NCBI GenBank assembly: GCA_943737045.1
Contig: CALSFV010000013.1
Span: 162,501-226,500 of the forward strand
Source: Parapristionchus giblindavisi
Lineage: Eukaryota; Nematoda; Chromadorea; Rhabditida; Diplogasteridae
Length of the DNA stretch: 64,000 nucleotides
Direction of reading: 5' to 3'
A program made the position numbers and the translations under genes. The notes under the pieces are model-generated. The model had not been told where the DNA came from. It saw only the letters and a program-made list of their open reading frames with translations, and searched no databases. Positions 24,820-36,388 of the stretch are shown here, piece by piece. Every line of letters starts with the position of its first letter. Within the stretch, counting starts at the first letter, position 1.

Positions 24820-25560
24820 GATGAACACTGAAAAACCTCGATATACCGTCAAAACTAGAGAAAAGAAGTACGATTTGTGTCTTTTTATTTCGCTTTCACT
24901 ACAAAAGAAAGGGTGTTTTGAATGAATAAAGCGATTGAACAACGAATAAATGGTACAACAATGACAAATATGTGATATTAAAAGAATTAGAATACAGTAG
25001 GCTAACATGGTTAGTGTGGCTACATAGAATGAATGTATAATGAAGATGGTGAAGAGCATAACAAGACTCCGCCCCTTTCCAGATATGGCGCTTGATTGAT
25101 GGGATGGATAGGCAATTTCTCACCTAATCAGACGCTATGTCCATATCTGCTACCTTCTGCCAGAGGTAAGATGCCAGAGGAAAGCCGAGAATTTGGTCAT
25201 GAGAGAAGTATTCTAACTTGTATGGCTGATGTTGTCTCATTATAGAAGATCTTTTGAGAATTTATTGTCAAGAAAACGAGGTTATCTTTGTCATAATAGA
25301 GATAAAGATGATGTCAATATTATACAGTTGTCATGTATCTGACATAATTGAGAGAGTGACATATGCATATATTAGCACATGAGAACAAAAGATTTGGGAG
25401 AAGTTAGAATTAGAATACAAACTCCAAAACTAGATCAGTCAAAAGTTGTAGTTGTGCGAGGATTGAGAGCTAGCCTATAGTCTAATTGAAAATAGGAATG
25501 GGACCATGGTAGAGATTGTAGTGGAGAATTGGACTTACACCTGAATAAAATTAATTTATT
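24820..25560 (-). promoter_or_regulatory. Upstream region of the secreted-protein gene with shared promoter module
   Basis: At about 24955-25180 lies a copy of a module seen also at 20640, 29500, 30810, 33000 and 44440. It consists of a leader exon (here MLAYCILILLISHIC), then the minus-strand phrase CATATCTGGAAAGGGGCGGAG, then further upstream GGCAGAAGGTAGCAGATATG. The order relative to the leader is conserved, suggesting a duplicated promoter. Confidence 0.5.
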
Positions 25561-26503
25561 GTTAATTTGTTGATCTTTGAGTATATGATAATACACCGAC
25601 TTTATATGATCTATTATTACAGTAATAAAGACACAGACATTATCTGCCTAAACCGCTCCTTTGCCTTTTCCCCTTCCCTTTCCCACTCCTCCTCACTCTC
25701 CTTTACCCTCTTCCTCTCCCACGCTCTCTCGCCCTCTGCATATCCCTCTCCTCTACCCTCTCTGTCACCCACTATAACTCCTTCTCCCTGGCCATTTTCT
25801 GGTATACTGTGTTTTCAGTGGGCAACAGTCCTGTCTAATGAATTATCACTGTTGCAAATAAGAGTAGGGACCATAAAGAATTCTCGCCAACAGGGCTGGG
25901 AAATACTAGTATATGAAAATGTAACCATTATGTACGAAATAATCTAAGTAAAACACAGAAAATCTAGAAACTAGAATTTTCGAAATGCGATGCAATTCCA
26001 AACTGAATTGATTTTTAAAGTTAAACACTTTTTATTAAAATTAGTTAAGTATTGCTTTCACTGAATCTGGAGTGTCTTAAAAGTGGATTTTCTTTTATTT
26101 TTCAGATACAGTTACAATTCTGTTACAAGGCATTTCAATTCTTTTGCGGATCATTCGACCGACATCTAACATAGTTTAAAAATAAATCAATCAATGTGTT
26201 ATTCAAACCTTCCTTTGGTTGGGATTTTCTTTTTCAATCCTAACATTTGGAAAACGATGAAATCAAGCAAAAGCGTGGAAAACTGGTTGTTGATTAGATT
26301 TCGGTATTTGACAATGGCTTCTCTCCCTATAGAAGTTACCTCATCATTAGTGATGACCGCTGATAAAATTTGCTCTATAATATTTAATTAAAGTTTTAGC
26401 CGAGGACGTGGTGTTTCAATCCTTTATCTTGAGAACTTCGGAGGAAACATACCCCAAAGATCGAGTACAAGCCAAACAGACTCATTGATAAGATCTACAT
26501 CTC
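25561..26503. other. Repeat-derived intergenic sequence
   Basis: A CT-rich repeat segment at about 25560-25920 resembles 33930-34110 (shared phrase GTGTTTTCAGT and CCTGTCTAATGA). The Ser-rich open frame there is an artefact. 25921-26503 shows no recognised gene or element. Confidence 0.5.
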
Positions 26504-26690
26504 TGGCATTTCCAAACTAGTAGTTTACTTATATTTCTCACGTTAAAAGTTAAACTTAAGTTTACTATAAGTGGTGTATAATACGGTAAGGCATTTTGTC
26601 AAATGTTCTTTCACAAGTAGTAAACTAACAGTAAACTACTAGTCTGTGACGTCACGTAAGTAAAATACTAGTTTTGAAATACCAGAGGTA
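26504..26690. mobile_element. Palindromic MITE (CTCTGGTATTT family)
   Basis: The termini CTCTGGCATTTCC and GAAATACCAGAG enclose inverted arms AACTAGTAGTTTAC and GTAAAATACTAGTTT. Confidence 0.75.
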
Positions 26691-26709
26691 TAACTGACTT
26701 TCGTTCATA

Positions 26710-28243
26710 CAGTGGTGGCCAGAAGGAAAACATATTTTGGTTTTTTGAGAATAACTTTTCTTGTAGTTAACCGATCACCTTGAAATTTTTATATGGTGTG
26801 CTCAGACGTGTTTCACAATGTACACCGAGGTATGGAGCCGGTTTTTCAATTTCAACGGCTTCCAGACTACAGTATCCCAAAATGACCGTATGGCTCATAT
26901 TGAGTGGTTGAAGTTGCGACGTATTTTCGTTGTTTTAAACAATTTTTTCACCGTTTATAAAGTATGTACGCATGCTACTATAGTCATTTATCGATAATGT
27001 TTGCATTTATTGGATATTAATATTCATATCGTATCTATATTGAGAATTTCAAAAGGATACCATTTTTTCATCATTTTTGCTTGTTTATTATGATTTTTAA
27101 ATGTATTTTCTTGTATTGTTGTTTTTTTGATTATGGCAAAACCGAAAGGAATGTCATCTTCCGCGGAGGTTTGAATGGTCTGAAGCCATCCGAACCTGCT
27201 ATCAATCTTGGTGTAAACCGGTGAACGATATCCTGTATCATTTAAAAAGGTCCCCAAATCAGTGAAAACCCGTCAACCATCACTGCCTGGTACTTCACGC
27301 ATCACATAGCACCTTGATGACAGAAATATTATCAACATATCGCGCGAGATCCCGCGGGCGAACTCCACAATCAACAAGCAAGAAATGGCACTATACGGTG
27401 TCACTCCTCCATCGACTCACACCATCCGCAGACAACCCAAACACGCTGGTTTTAACGCTAGAATTCTTAGTACGAAGCCCATAATATCTCCTACGAACAG
27501 AGAGAATCGTCTGAAGTGGATAAAAGGCTAATTTCAAATAGACAGTCGCAGACTAGCGAAAGGTCGTCTGATCGGAACAGTCCAAGTTCAATCTCTTAGG
27601 CTCGGACGGCCGGGTTTACGTTCGTATACCAGAAGGGACTCGAGATGATGGCAAGAAGCTTGTCCCCACGGTGAATCACGATGGTAGAAGCGTTATTGTG
27701 CACAGGAACTCGGACTATGTCCTCTGCAGCGAATCAATGGAGTTATGATCGCAACGGCTATCGCACGCTCCTGCTCGCCGCACGTCGTTAGATCAGTCAG
27801 AAGCACGGAAACTAAGTACTAAATTAATATTTGTTAGTTTATTCCGTTTAATAATTGATTTGCACCTGAATTTTTGCCCAAATATCACCCCCTTGAGTTA
27901 TCCGCTTTGACATTGATTTAATAATTATTTTGATTGTTAACGTGTTGAATATTGATAATAAATTTGTTTAATTGATTTAAAAAATATATTCGTGAAGAAA
28001 AAATTGAAAAAAATGCATGAATACGTTTAAAAATTAGAAGAGAAGTAACTTCCTCAAAATGAGCCATACAGTCATTATGGGATACTGTAGTCTGGAAGCC
28101 GTTGAAATTGAAAAACCGGCTTCATGCCTCGGTGTACATTGTGAAACACGTCTGAGCACACTATATAAAAATTTCAACGTGATCGGTTAACAACAAGAAA
28201 AGTTATTCTCAAAAAACCAAAATTTTCCTTCTGGCCACCACTG
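26710..28243 (+). mobile_element. Tc1/mariner transposon, inactive, with inverted repeats of about 190 bp
   Basis: The 1534-bp element begins CAGTGGTGGCCAGAAGG and ends with its inverted copy CTGGCCACCACTG. TA dinucleotides flank it at 26708-26709 and 28244-28245, the duplication expected for this superfamily. The terminal repeats extend about 190 bp (shared CAATGTACACCGAGG and GGATACTGTAGTCTGGAAG). The core is a broken transposase. Confidence 0.93.
27245..27835 (+). pseudogene. Tc1-type transposase remnant
   Basis: Plus-strand fragments resemble the Tc1 transposase DNA-binding and early catalytic regions: a stretch around DIAREIPRANSTIN, then THTIRRQPKHAGFNARIL and NRENRLKWIK. The frame is interrupted by stops (for example just after LKWIK) and shifts. 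No intact DDE triad was found. Confidence 0.75.
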
Positions 28244-28889
28244 TAGCTAACAATCGTATATCGAATTAATCGAATGAAAAAATGTTAGACAACATTTGAA
28301 ATCGAAAATTGTGTAACGTGTGAGTTTGTTCGTCTATGTTCGTTTCGTGTGCAAAATATGAAAATAATCGAAGGCTGAAAATTGGAGTGCACATTAATTG
28401 GAACACGGGAAATTTGAATTTTGTGAGGTAAATTCAATATGTTTTTTTTGTGTTGAATCACGTACGTGAATGCTGGTTTAGCAAGGTGATAAAGCATAAT
28501 AAATCGAAGAAGGGGCCACGTCATACCCCATTTCCTTTCTAAATAACTTCAACGGGTTCACTGATATCGAGAATTACTATCGACCAATGCTAATTACATA
28601 TCTGTTCTCACTCTCACTTGTTATTACAGAAATAACGAATAAGAATAAAGTCAAATCGAATTCGATAGAAAAAAAGAGGGTGTTTTGTGCTGAATTACAT
28701 AGAACAAATAAAGTGTGATATCTTGTTTATTTCTTTGGGCCAGAAAAGAAATGAAAATGGTTGAAGAACAATACAATCGGTAACAATGAATAAAGAGCAA
28801 TTAAATAATAGCAATAAAAGCAAAAGTACAGCTATTACTTGAACAACATAAATAATGATAAAAATAATGAATGAAAAAGTGGAAAATGA

Positions 28890-29560
28890 ACTTCATATGG
28901 CCAATAGACTCTTAGAATCCGTGAAGACAGATCTTTGCATTTGTGTGGAGTGCTCTTGGAGCTGGGCTACGGATGCCTCAGAAGTCCCGGTATCGACTGA
29001 TTTCTTCTGCAAGTACGTGTTGAAAGAGTGTTCGTGACAATGAGCTCCTTCTTTCGCCTGGAAAAAGTTTTTTTTTTGTTTTTCAAAAGATAAATTTTCC
29101 TCAAACTTACATTTCACGAACATTCAAGTACATCTTCAAGAGCTCCTTTCCTCTCTTGTCGTAACAAAAGTTGCCATCAACATACTTGTTGAGCATTCTT
29201 TGGATTCTTGAATTTATCAGACTGAAATAGTTTTTGATAAACAGTTTTTTTACTCTCAATAAGCAGAAGGTGGTTTGTTTTAATGTATTCAATTGGGATT
29301 CTTCTAAATTAATCATAAATACCATTTACCTTGAATTTCCTTCCATCGATTTATAGAATCAAATTATTCTTTGTACTTCAATGAAACGATGGTAGGCCGT
29401 AATAATTAATCGGGCGATATAAGCGCCTGAAAATATAGAAAAAAAATATTAAAGAAAAATTATATTAAATAACGAAATAGTTGACTTTTATAGCTAATGA
29501 TACAGCAATTATGATAAATTAAAAGAATTAGAAAACAATAGGATAACATGGTTAGAGAGT
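28890..29560 (-). pseudogene. Small secreted-protein family, unit 1 (possibly expressed, exon joins uncertain)
   Basis: Candidate exons: leader near 29545-29495 (MLSYCFLILLIYHNC), which can splice in phase to the exon starting at about 29430 (AYIARLIITAYHRFIE). These are followed by 29224-29107 (LINSRIQRMLNKYVDGN then CYDKRGKELLKMYLNVRE) and 29059-28893 (AKEGAHCHEHSF, ending DSKSLLAI and a TGA). The leader is a signal peptide, so the product would be small and secreted. The join between the third and fourth exons is out of phase with simple GT-AG sites, so this may be a decayed copy. Its last exon shares the phrase SVAQL with units 2 and 3 but reads through where they stop. Confidence 0.4.
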
Positions 29561-30174
29561 CTACATATAATGAATGTATAATGAAGATGGTGAAGATCTC
29601 AGCTAGGCTCCGCCCCTTCCAGATATGGAGGATGGATGATAGGATGGATAGGCCCTTTCCCACCAAAGGAGACGCTGTATCCATGTCTGACCTATGCCAG
29701 AGGTTATAAGAGGGAGTAGCCTAACCACGAAATACCTCCCCGAGAAGGAGATTTGCTTGGGTCATGAGATAGAGAATAAATGTGAAGTATACTATGAAAA
29801 ACATACAAATGTACTCTATTTATTTTATATAACATGCAATTTGAAGAATAAGATCAAGATATGTAAATTCGAAACGAATAGAGTGTGTTTTGTGCTGATT
29901 ATGAGTTAGATAGACCAAATAAAGTGATATATCTTGTTTATCTTGTGCGTAATGGAAATAAAATGAAAATGAATGAAGAACAATACAACAAAATTATATA
30001 ATAGCAATAAGAGCACAGGTACAGATATTACCAGAATAATAGTAGAAAAAAGATGGAACAACATAAATAATGATAAAAATAGTGGGAATAATGCATTTGA
30101 GTATGGAAAATATGCTTTTTATGGTCAAGAGACTCTTTGAATCCGTGTAGACGGCTCTTTGCATTTGTGTGGAG

Positions 30175-30870
30175 TGTCCTTAGAGTTGGGCTACGGACAC
30201 TTCGTTAACCTCGGCTTTCTTTGACTCATCCAAGAACTCTTCGAACGAGCCCTGAGACGCACAATTCCGTGTCTTCAAAGACAAAAAATCAGAAAATAAA
30301 GAAACTTTCATTTACTTACCACATTGCATCCGAACCATCCCTTATTATTCCGATCGAAGAGATTAATCTGTCTTAGGAAGGAGTCGAAGCGATGGATGAC
30401 CGTCTACGCTTCATTTTTGGGTATACCCTGCAAGTTAAAACATTGTTATATTATGATTAATAGGATAGACAAAAATATCTCATAGGAAGCTATTGTCCAC
30501 AATGACAATTAGATAAACCGTTTTATTTTGCATTCAATCTACAGAAAATCAACAACAAAGTTTGTTTTAATGTATACTGTCAAAGGAATTAATTCGTTTA
30601 ATTAATCACAAAGGGCATTTACCTTGAAATTGATTTGATAATGAGCGATTTCTAAAAATCGAAAATATTCTTTGTACTTTAATGAAACGATGATAGGCCA
30701 TAATAATGAATCGGGCGATATAAGCGCCTAAAAATATGGGAAAAAAATAATTAAAGAAAAATTATATTAAACAGCGAAATAGTTTACTTTTATAGCTAAT
30801 GGTTCAACAATTATGATAAATTAAAAGAATTAGAAAACAATAGGATAACATGGTTAGAGAGTCTACATAT
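30175..30870 (-). pseudogene. Small secreted-protein family, unit 2
   Basis: The leader MLSYCFLILLIYHNC lies at about 30860-30815. The second exon is AYIARFIIMAYHRFIKVQ (about 30718-30620). A third candidate exon after an AG near 30407 reads TVIHRFDSFLRQINLFD then RNNKGWFGCNV, with an EF-hand-like D-R-N-N-K-G loop. The last reads from TRNCASQGSFEEFLDESKK through VSVAQL to a stop near 30193. Phase between the second and third exons does not match, so function is doubtful. Confidence 0.4.
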
Positions 30871-31689
30871 AATGAATGTATAATGAAGATGGTGAAGATC
30901 TCAGCTAGGCTCCGCCCCTTCCAGATATGGAGGATGGATGATAGGATGGATAGGCCCTTTCCCACCAAAGGAGACGCTGTATCCATGTCTGACCTATGCC
31001 AGGGGTTATAAGAGGGAGTAGCCTAACCACGAAATACCTTCCCGAGATGGAGATTTGCTTGGGACATGAGATAGAGAATAAATGCGAAGTATATTATGAA
31101 AAAACATGCAAATGTACTCTATTTATTTTATATTACATGCAATTTGAAATTATTTAATGTCTCACATGTATGGTTTCTAAAAGTTGAGAGAGAGAGAGTG
31201 ACATATACATTTGCATATGAGAAGAAATGATTTAGGAGAGGTTAGCAAGGTGGTGGCCAGTAAATCGATGAAGGGGCCATTTCCATACTTCCTTCAACCG
31301 ATTCGTCGACGAACCTCCATCAACCTATGCCAATTACATATCTGTTCTCACTCTCATTTGTTATGATAGAAATAACGAATAATAATAAGATCAAGTTGAA
31401 TTCAATACAAAAATATAGTGTGTATTTTGTGTTGAATTATATAAAACAAATAGAGTGGCATATATCGTTTATCTTGCGTAATGAAAATGAAATGAAAATG
31501 AATGAAGAACAATACAACAATGACTAAAGAGGAATTAAATAATAGCAATAAGAGCACAGGTACAGCAATTACCAGAATAATAATAGAAAAGTTGGAACAA
31601 CATAAATAATGATAAAAATAGTGGGAATAATGCATTTGAGTATGGAAAATAGGCTTTTTATGGTCAAGAGACTCTTTGAATCCGTGTAG

Positions 31690-32360
31690 ACGGCTCTTTG
31701 CATTTGTGTGGAGTGTCCTTAGAGTTGGGCTACGGACACTTCGTTAACCTCGGCTTTCTTTGACTCATCCAAGAACTCTTCGAACGAGGCCTGATACGCA
31801 CCATTCCGAGCCTTCAAAGACATAAAATCAGAAAATAAGGAGCATACATTTACTTACCACATTGCATCCGAACCATCCCTTCTTATTCCGATCGAAGAGA
31901 CTAATCTGTCTTAGGAAGGAGTCGAAGCGATGGATGACCGTCTACGCTTCATTGTTGGGTATGCCCTGCAAGTTAAAATATTGTTATATTGTGAATAATT
32001 GGATAGACAAAACATCTCATAGGACGCTATTGTCCACGATGACAAATAGATAAACCGTTTTATTCTGCATTCAATCTACAGAAAATCAACAACAAAGTAT
32101 GTTATAATGTATGCTATCGATGGAATTTCTTCGTTTAATCAATCACAAAGGGCATTTACCTTGAAATTGAATATAATGAGCGATTTCTAAAAATGGAAAA
32201 TATTCTTTGTACTTTAATGAAACGATGATAGGCCATAATAATGAATCGGGCGATATAGGCGCCTGAAAATATAGAAAAAATAATTAAAGAAAAGTGAATT
32301 AAAGTTAGCGATTGAGGAAAAATACATGATCGAAAGAAAGCGAAGAATGTTTTGTACAAA
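31690..32360 (-). pseudogene. Small secreted-protein family, unit 3
   Basis: This copy has the AYIARFIIMAYHRFIKVQ exon (about 32265-32160), the FDSFLRQ and EF-hand-like exon (about 31950-31860) and the last exon (ASFEEFLDESKKAEVNEV then SVAQL, about 31820-31705). The leader exon is not recognised. Flanking DNA at 32280-32580 is directly repeated at 35160-35460, showing tandem segmental duplication. Confidence 0.4.
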
Positions 32361-32512
32361 AGTCTCGAAAAGATTTGGAGATTTTCAACAGAACATAGAA
32401 GTTAAAGCTTTTCCAAACAAAAAAAAGCGGAAGTAAAAGCGAGAACGTAAGCTAATGAACGGAGAATAATAAGTGAATAAGACCTATCATTGCAACTTTA
32501 GACGCGTGACCC

Positions 32513-33560
32513 TTAAAGGGGGGGGGGTGGAAACGGTCTCTACATTATGCACACTATCTCGTTAGATACTGCCATAAGGGATGTTGAGTGATAGTTGTAT
32601 GTAAACTCTGTACGTGGGAGAACATTAATAGCTATTCTATTAAATTATTTAATTTTAAATTTGATGTGAATATGAATAACGATATTTTACAATATATTTT
32701 GGAATTGTCTATGGACGCTTGTCTACGAGAGAACCGATCTACGCTCACAATACGAATGCGCTAGTCATTTATACGCCTCAACTTTCCTCTTACACCTTAT
32801 CTTTAATTAGTGTAGAAACTCGAAATCGACGAGTTTTCAGCCACCCGGAAACACGAAAAAGGAAATCTCGAAATTTGAACTTGCGGGTGCGAATAAGGTG
32901 CGGGAATTCAAATATGCACTTTCGGATTCTCGTTTCACACGACTGATTCGTATATTCACAAAATTTTAAATAATGAAATAGTTCAGATAAATAACAACAA
33001 TTGCAAATGTGTGAAAATAAGAGGATTAGAAAACAGTTGGTTAACGTGGTTGGAGTGACCACATGTATTATATGATTATTGAAGATAATGAAGACACTCA
33101 AACGAGACTCCTCCCACTTCCAGATATGAAGATGGATGATACAAGGATGGATCGGTATTGTCGCTGACGCTTTGCATTTGTCGGCTATCTTTTGCCAGAG
33201 GTTATATAAGTGAGACTAAAGTGACCGACGCTATACCTTCCTTCCTGAGAGAGCCACGAATTTGCGTGGGTCATGGGATAGAGATATATGTCTAACTTGT
33301 ATGGTTGATTTTAATGAATATTAAAGGAATATATTTAGAGTATTTATCGCACATACACTGTTTCAAAACAAAATAAAGATTATTATGTCATAGTGTACAG
33401 AGTGCCCATATTCTACAATTGTCATTGTGTTTAAAATAATTGAGAGGGATTGGCATATACAAATATTTGTGAGAACAAAAGATTTAGGAGTTATTTTTAG
33501 GAAAATATTAAAACTAGATCGTCGCTAGCGCATAGGGAAAATTTGCCTAAGGCAAAGAGT
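32513..33560. other. Array spacer with an orphan leader/promoter module
   Basis: The region begins with a run of about 10 G (32518-32528), matched by a shorter run in the duplicate at 35391-35398. A leader-like TNCFLILLFSHIC and its promoter module occupy 33000-33210 on the minus strand without downstream exons nearby. Confidence 0.45.
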
Positions 33561-33566
33561 TATGCA

Positions 33567-33664
33567 TAGTTACATTTGCCTTACGTGCATACCACTTAAC
33601 TCGTTCCGCCGCGTCTCCGATGTTACGGCGGAGGTTACGGCGTATTCACTTAATGCAAATGTAG
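33567..33664. mobile_element. Palindromic MITE (TTACATTTGCC family)
   Basis: The ends TTACATTTGCCTTACGTGC and TAATGCAAATGTA frame a centre with GGCGGAGGTTACGGCG, as in the ERCC3 promoter copy. Confidence 0.6.
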
Positions 33665-34499
33665 CGATCCATTATAATGTCATTTTCTTAGTGGAATACA
33701 AAAATATTACATATATTATACCCATTTGCGGTCTTTGTATATTATATATTACTTAATATAACCTAATAATTCATTTAGTAAGAAAATCAATGTACAGGAG
33801 TGATATGCATGCACGTATTTAAAATAATTGTAACAATAAAGCTATTAAGTAATAATGTGCTTTAATAATGTTATTGTTAACATAATCTATTATTTCAGGA
33901 AAACAAGAAAGATACATTAACTTATCTATCTATACCTCTTATTTACTCTCTTCCTCTCCCACGCTCCCTCTTCCTCTCCCATACCCCCTCTGTCACCCTC
34001 TATGTATATCTTCTTCTCCCTGACCATCTTCTTGTATAGTGTGTTTTCAGTTTACAATAGTTCTGTCTAATGAGTTATCGCTGTTCTCGCCAACTGGGAA
34101 TTTCTGTTTCCGAATTCAATTTTTTCTTCTGTTTTCTAGCAATTTTGGAAGATAGAAAATGTTCTGACCAGAAACAGAAAATATATTTAAAAAAAAATTA
34201 ATTTGATAAAATTAAAGTGCTGAATTTTATAGAACAAATAGAGTGTCATATCTCGTTTATCTCTGTTCATCATGGAAAAGTAATGAAAATGGATAAAAAC
34301 GATACAAGCGGTAATAATAATTGTTGGAATCGAAATCGAAAAGATGGAACAAAATAAATAATGATAAAAGGGTTGGAATAATTCATGTAAAAGTGTTTAA
34401 AAAAAGTTTTTTCAAGTATTTTAGTGACGAAGCAAAATCGTCCTTTAATGTGTTGTCTTCATTCATAGCTTTCGTCGTGATGTTCCGCAGGTAATTGAA

Positions 34500-35150
34500 G
34501 CTCTTGATGGTCAAGAGACTCTTTGAATCTGTGTAGACGGCTCTTTGCATTTGTGTGGAGTGTCCTGACTCCCCATCAAGAACTCTTCGAACGAGGCCTG
34601 AGACGCATCATGCCGTGCCTTCAAAGCAAAAAAAAATCAGAAAATAAAGAACATTCATTTACTTACCATATTGCATCCGAACCATCCTTATTCCGATCGA
34701 AGAGATTAATCTGTCTTAGGAAGGAGTTGAAGCGATGGATGACCGTCTACGCTTCATTGATGGGTATACCCTGCAAGTTAAAACATTGTTATATTGCCGA
34801 AACACTGGTTCGTATTTATTTCTAGATAATAAATCTTTACATAGTTTCTCTTCTAACTCAATCTACTTTGAAAACCATTCCTTCATTACTTTGACTCTAA
34901 TTGCGATTAATTGGATGGATAAAACATCTCATAGGACGCTATTGTCCACAATGACAAATATATAAACCGTTTTATTTTGCATTCAATCAACAAAAAATCA
35001 GCAACAAAGTTTGTTTTAATGTATGCTATCAAAGGGCATTTACCTTTAAATTGATTTGATAATGAGCCATTTCTAAAAATCGAAAATATTCTTTTAACTT
35101 TCATAAAACGATGATAGGACATGATAATGAATCGGGCGATATAAGCGCCT
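34500..35150 (-). pseudogene. Small secreted-protein family, unit 4 (deleted)
   Basis: The AYIARF-type exon (about 35150-35050, reading MSYHRFMKVKRIFSIFRN) and the FDSFLRQ-type exon (about 34780-34670) are present. The last exon (ASQASFEEFLMGSQD) has lost about 40 nt relative to units 2 and 3 and leaves the shared frame. No leader exon was found. An orphan leader copy is at about 33065-33000. Confidence 0.4.
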
Positions 35151-35460
35151 GAAAAAATAATTAAGGATAAGCTGAATTAAAGTTAGCGATTGAGGAAGAA
35201 TGCCTGATTGAAAGATAGCGAAGAATGTTATGTACATAAGTTTCGACAAGATTTGGAGATTTTCTACAAAACATAGAAGTTAAAGCGTTTCCAAACACAA
35301 AGCAGAAGTAAAAGATAGAACGTAAGTTAATGAACGGAGAATAATAAGTGAATAAGACCTATCATAGCAACTTTAGACGCGTGACCCTTAAAGGGGGGGT
35401 GGAAACGGTCTCTACATTATGCACACTATCTCGTTAGATACTGCCAGAAGGAATAGTTGC

Positions 35461-36388
35461 ACTACCTCTACCGGCTCCTTTACCCTTTATCCCTCTCCCA
35501 TGCTTTCCCACCCTCTGTATATCGCTCTCCTTGCACTACAAAACGAAACCAATTTCGACTAATTAAAAAAATATTATTTAAAAACAATTAATAATAATTT
35601 GTTAATTTATGATACAATATTATTATTAATGGATGAAACATAGCATAGCAATACTAGATGATAGATACCTATTCTCATGTATATCAATTACTTTATTAGG
35701 AACACTGGGCATACACAGAAACTAAATTTGCCCGAATGGCGTTAGTTAGCGAACGATTTGCCCGTATCAAGACAAATGCTAGCCTGTATATGGGCAAAAC
35801 GGAGGCTTTTGGCCCGAATGTGGGCAAATAGTTTGCACAAGTGGTGTAAGTTGGCAAATCTATTGCCCATATTTGGGCAGGTTTGCTCTCTGTGTACAAA
35901 GACACAATATATGCGAATAGATAAAATCTTCCAATTCGTCATCAGACTCAATCTCTCCAATTTTTATTCGAATCCGGAATAGAAATCAATCGCTTTATTT
36001 CACTCAGTGCCTTTAATTATTTTTTGTCCATTATTTTTTTCAGTTATTGATTGATTGACGGTGGAAGGGAGACTTCAGAGATAATACTCAGAATGTCATC
36101 ACACTTGCTAATGAAGAAACCAATGATAAAACATTGAATCTATCCAAATGTTTGATTACCCAATTCAATATACGTTTCCGGAGATTATACGTTGTTTTTT
36201 CTTCAAAATATTACTTGTATGTTCCTCAAAATACAAAAACATTTAAGTGGAAAGATCAGATTTCCACTCTTTATACAGATGTTATACATATATACATATA
36301 TGATTAATACAATAAAGACGAAATGGGATTTCTATTGTATTATAATATATCATGATTATGATCACTCCTTGGGGATTTAATAATATCT
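35461..36388. other. Intergenic region between the array and the first zinc-finger gene
   Basis: At about 35708-35898 there is an inverted-repeat stretch with several TTTGCCC and GGGCAAA phrases and ends ACACAGAAACTAAATTTGCC and GGTTTGCTCTCTGTGT, probably a MITE. The rest is AT-rich without signals. Confidence 0.5.
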
